From Shinella sp. PSBB067 (GTDB lineage: Bacteria; Pseudomonadota; Alphaproteobacteria; Rhizobiales; Rhizobiaceae), in contig NZ_CP069303.1 of the NCBI RefSeq assembly GCF_016839145.1, forward strand, positions 2,480,001 through 2,544,000: a DNA stretch of 64,000 nucleotides. Reading direction: 5' to 3'. The translations under genes and the position numbers were made by a program. The notes beneath the pieces were generated by a model, which did not search any database, was not told the origin of the DNA, and saw only the letters and a list, made by a program, of their open reading frames with translations. Position 1 is the stretch's first letter. Each line of letters begins with the position of its first letter. Shown piece by piece: positions 62,340-64,000 of this stretch.

Positions 62340-64000
62340 ATGACCCGCACTTTCCTTGAACCCCGGATCGATTTCGCGACCGCGGAGGCCGCCGCCGGCG
62401 CCGGGCTGGGCGACCTGCCCGGCTGGAACCTTACCGACCTCTACCCCGCGCCGGCCTCGCCCGAATTCAAGGCCGACATGCAGAAGGCCGAGGCGGATTC
62501 GCTCGCCTTCGAGGCGAAGTGGAAGGGCAATCTCGACGCCGCAACGGAAAAGACGGGCGACGAAGGCATCGGCGCGGCCGTCCGCGAGTTCGAGGCTCTG
62601 GAAGACGTGATGGGCCGCCTCATCTCCTTCGCAGGCCTTACCTATTTCACCAACACGACCGAGCCGGCGAACGGCAAGTTCTATGGCGACGTGCAGGCCA
62701 AGCTGACCGATCTCGGCGCGCATCTCCTGTTTTTCTCCCTTGAACTCAACAGGATAGAAGACGAGCGCATCGAGGCGGCGCTGGCGAACGACGCCCTTGC
62801 CGCCCATTACCGCCCCTGGATCGAGGACCTGCGCAAGGACAAGCCCTACCAGCTCGACGACAGGACCGAACAGCTCTTCCTTGAAAAGTCGATGACGGGC
62901 GCTGCCGCCTGGAACCGCCTCTTCGACGAGACGATGGCCTCGTTGCGCTACACGATCGACGGCGAGGAACTGCCGCTGGAAATCGCCCTCAACCAGCTCC
63001 AGTCGCCGGACGGCGAGGCGCGCCGCAAGGCCGCCGAGGCGCTGGCGAAGACCTTCAAGGACAATATCCGCACCTTCACGCTGATCACCAACACGCTCGC
63101 CAAGGACAAGGAAATCGCCGACCGCTGGCGCGGCTTTGCCGACATCGCCGACAGCCGGCACCTTGCCAACCGCGTCGAGCCGGAGGTCGTCGCGGCGCTG
63201 GCGGAAGCCGTGCGCGAAGCGTATCCGCGCCTCTCCCATCGCTACTATGCGATGAAGGCGAAGTGGCTCGGAATGGAGCAGATGAACTACTGGGACCGCA
63301 ATGCGCCCCTTCCCGAGACACCTGACGCGACCATTCCATGGAATGAGGCGCGCGACACCGTGCTCTCCGCCTACAGCGCCTTCGCACCGGAAATGGCGGC
63401 CATCGCCAGGGACTTCTTCGACAAGGGCTGGATCGACGCGCCTGTGCGCCCCGGCAAGGCCCCGGGCGCCTTCGCCCACCCGACCGTGCCCTCCGCGCAC
63501 CCTTACGTACTCGTCAACTACATGGGCAAGCCGCGCGACGTGATGACGCTCGCCCACGAGCTCGGCCATGGCGTGCACCAGGTTCTGGCCGGCGGCCAGG
63601 GCGCGCTGATGGCTTCGACGCCGCTTACGCTCGCCGAGACCGCCTCCGTCTTCGGCGAGATGCTGACCTTCCGCAGCCTCCTCGACAAGACGAAGGACAA
63701 GCGCGAGCGCAAGGCGATGCTCGCCCAGAAGGTCGAGGACATGATCAACACGGTCGTGCGCCAGATCGCCTTCTACGAATTCGAGCGCAAGGTACACACC
63801 GCCCGCAAAGAGGGCGAACTGACCAGCGACCAGATCGGCGAACTGTGGCTTTCCGTGCAGGGCGAAAGCCTCGGCCCGGCGATCCGCATTTCCGAGGGCT
63901 ACGAGACCTACTGGGCCTATATCCCCCACTTCATCCACTCGCCCTTCTACGTCTATGCCTATGCCTTCGGCGATTGCCTGGTGAACTCGCTCTATGCCGT
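62340..64000 (+). CDS. pepF: Oligoendopeptidase F (M3 family), 3' end outside window
   Basis: The frame is open from ATG 62340 (MTRTFLEPRIDFATAEAAAG) to the window end, 553 residues, with no stop; the full protein should be about 610-620 residues. It is an M3B zinc metallopeptidase that degrades oligopeptides in the cytoplasm. The zinc motif is HELGHGVHQ at about residue 404, with the third ligand Glu in the following LAETASVFGEM. C-terminal M3 features EGYETYWAYIPHFIHSPFYV are present. AGGAAGAGAG lies before the start. It is divergent from the sigma-54 regulator gene by 165 bases. Confidence 0.94.
   Translation, partial: MTRTFLEPRIDFATAEAAAGAGLGDLPGWNLTDLYPAPASPEFKADMQKAEADSLAFEAKWKGNLDAATEKTGDEGIGAAVREFEALEDVMGRLISFAGLTYFTNTTEPANGKFYGDVQAKLTDLGAHLLFFSLELNRIEDERIEAALANDALAAHYRPWIEDLRKDKPYQLDDRTEQLFLEKSMTGAAAWNRLFDETMASLRYTIDGEELPLEIALNQLQSPDGEARRKAAEALAKTFKDNIRTFTLITNTLAKDKEIADRWRGFADIADSRHLANRVEPEVVAALAEAVREAYPRLSHRYYAMKAKWLGMEQMNYWDRNAPLPETPDATIPWNEARDTVLSAYSAFAPEMAAIARDFFDKGWIDAPVRPGKAPGAFAHPTVPSAHPYVLVNYMGKPRDVMTLAHELGHGVHQVLAGGQGALMASTPLTLAETASVFGEMLTFRSLLDKTKDKRERKAMLAQKVEDMINTVVRQIAFYEFERKVHTARKEGELTSDQIGELWLSVQGESLGPAIRISEGYETYWAYIPHFIHSPFYVYAYAFGDCLVNSLYA

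Noticed and set aside
62175..63938. Upstream extension of the sigma-54 regulator frame by 588 codons.
   Set aside because: It is antisense to pepF and lacks domains, while GTG 62174 has a perfect ribosome site and starts exactly at the receiver domain.

Overview
The window is a dense, GC-rich, syntenic piece of an alphaproteobacterial chromosome, most likely from the Rhizobiaceae (Rhizobium/Agrobacterium/Shinella/Ensifer group). The evidence is the gene content and order (rpoH next to purA, ftsH-tilS-cpoB-pal-tolBARQ-ybgC-ruvBAC, zapA beside 6S RNA, tkt-gap-pgk), families largely confined to Alphaproteobacteria (RcdA/DUF1465, GapR/DUF2312, DUF1192, DUF4164, DUF1036, DUF1244), a serC leader RNA, CtrA-type boxes and rhizobial intergenic repeats. 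The species cannot be fixed from the sequence alone. No phage, insertion sequence, CRISPR array, rRNA or tRNA gene was seen.

Layout. 1-6.4 kb: end of an RluA-type pseudouridine synthase, rpoH, a large Pro/Glu-rich membrane protein, purA and an EamA exporter. 6.4-9.5 kb: serine biosynthesis (serA, serC with leader RNA). 9.5-11.7 kb: two paralogous outer-membrane beta-barrel proteins, the second with a CtrA-type box upstream. 11.7-16.8 kb: glmM, ftsH, tilS. 16.8-23.7 kb: the Tol-Pal envelope system (cpoB, pal, tolB, tolA, tolR, tolQ, ybgC) and a Nudix hydrolase. 23.7-26.6 kb: ruvB, ruvA and ruvC, with a VapBC toxin-antitoxin pair between ruvA and ruvC. 26.6-31.6 kb: a luciferase-like monooxygenase flanked by inverted copies of an 85-bp repeat, yebC, a PNPOx-like protein, ymdB, 5-formyl-THF cyclo-ligase and a small LuxR-type HTH protein. 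31.6-40.4 kb: a SorC-type regulator divergent from transaldolase, 6S RNA, zapA, DUF4164, then tkt-gap-(glycolipid-binding-like)-pgk and two tiny ORFs. 40.5-43.5 kb: MFS transporter, DUF1192, an apparent small RNA, two CtrA-type boxes, rcdA, a repeat element and rpmE. 43.6-51.6 kb: ABC exporter, an ExbB/MotA-like plus OmpA-like pair, suhB, a Sel1-repeat protein, a ThiE-like protein, a TauE/SafE exporter and an ArsR-type regulator. 51.8-57 kb: two DUF465 proteins, purEK, rpmJ, a TPR protein, pyk and DUF1036. 57-64 kb: N-formylglutamate amidohydrolase family, DUF1244, gapR, a DUF882 peptidase, a sigma-54 response regulator and the start of oligoendopeptidase F, which runs off the window.

The genes are mostly housekeeping: envelope integrity, cell wall, DNA repair, central carbon metabolism (pentose phosphate and lower glycolysis) and purine and serine synthesis. 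The most informative accessory signals are regulatory. Perfect TTAA-N7-TTAA boxes precede rcdA, a candidate sRNA and an outer-membrane protein gene. A TA module splits the ruv cluster. A transaldolase/regulator pair separates 6S RNA from its usual cyclo-ligase neighbour. A small ORF with structured RNA lies after pgk. No wholly new multi-gene system was recognised.
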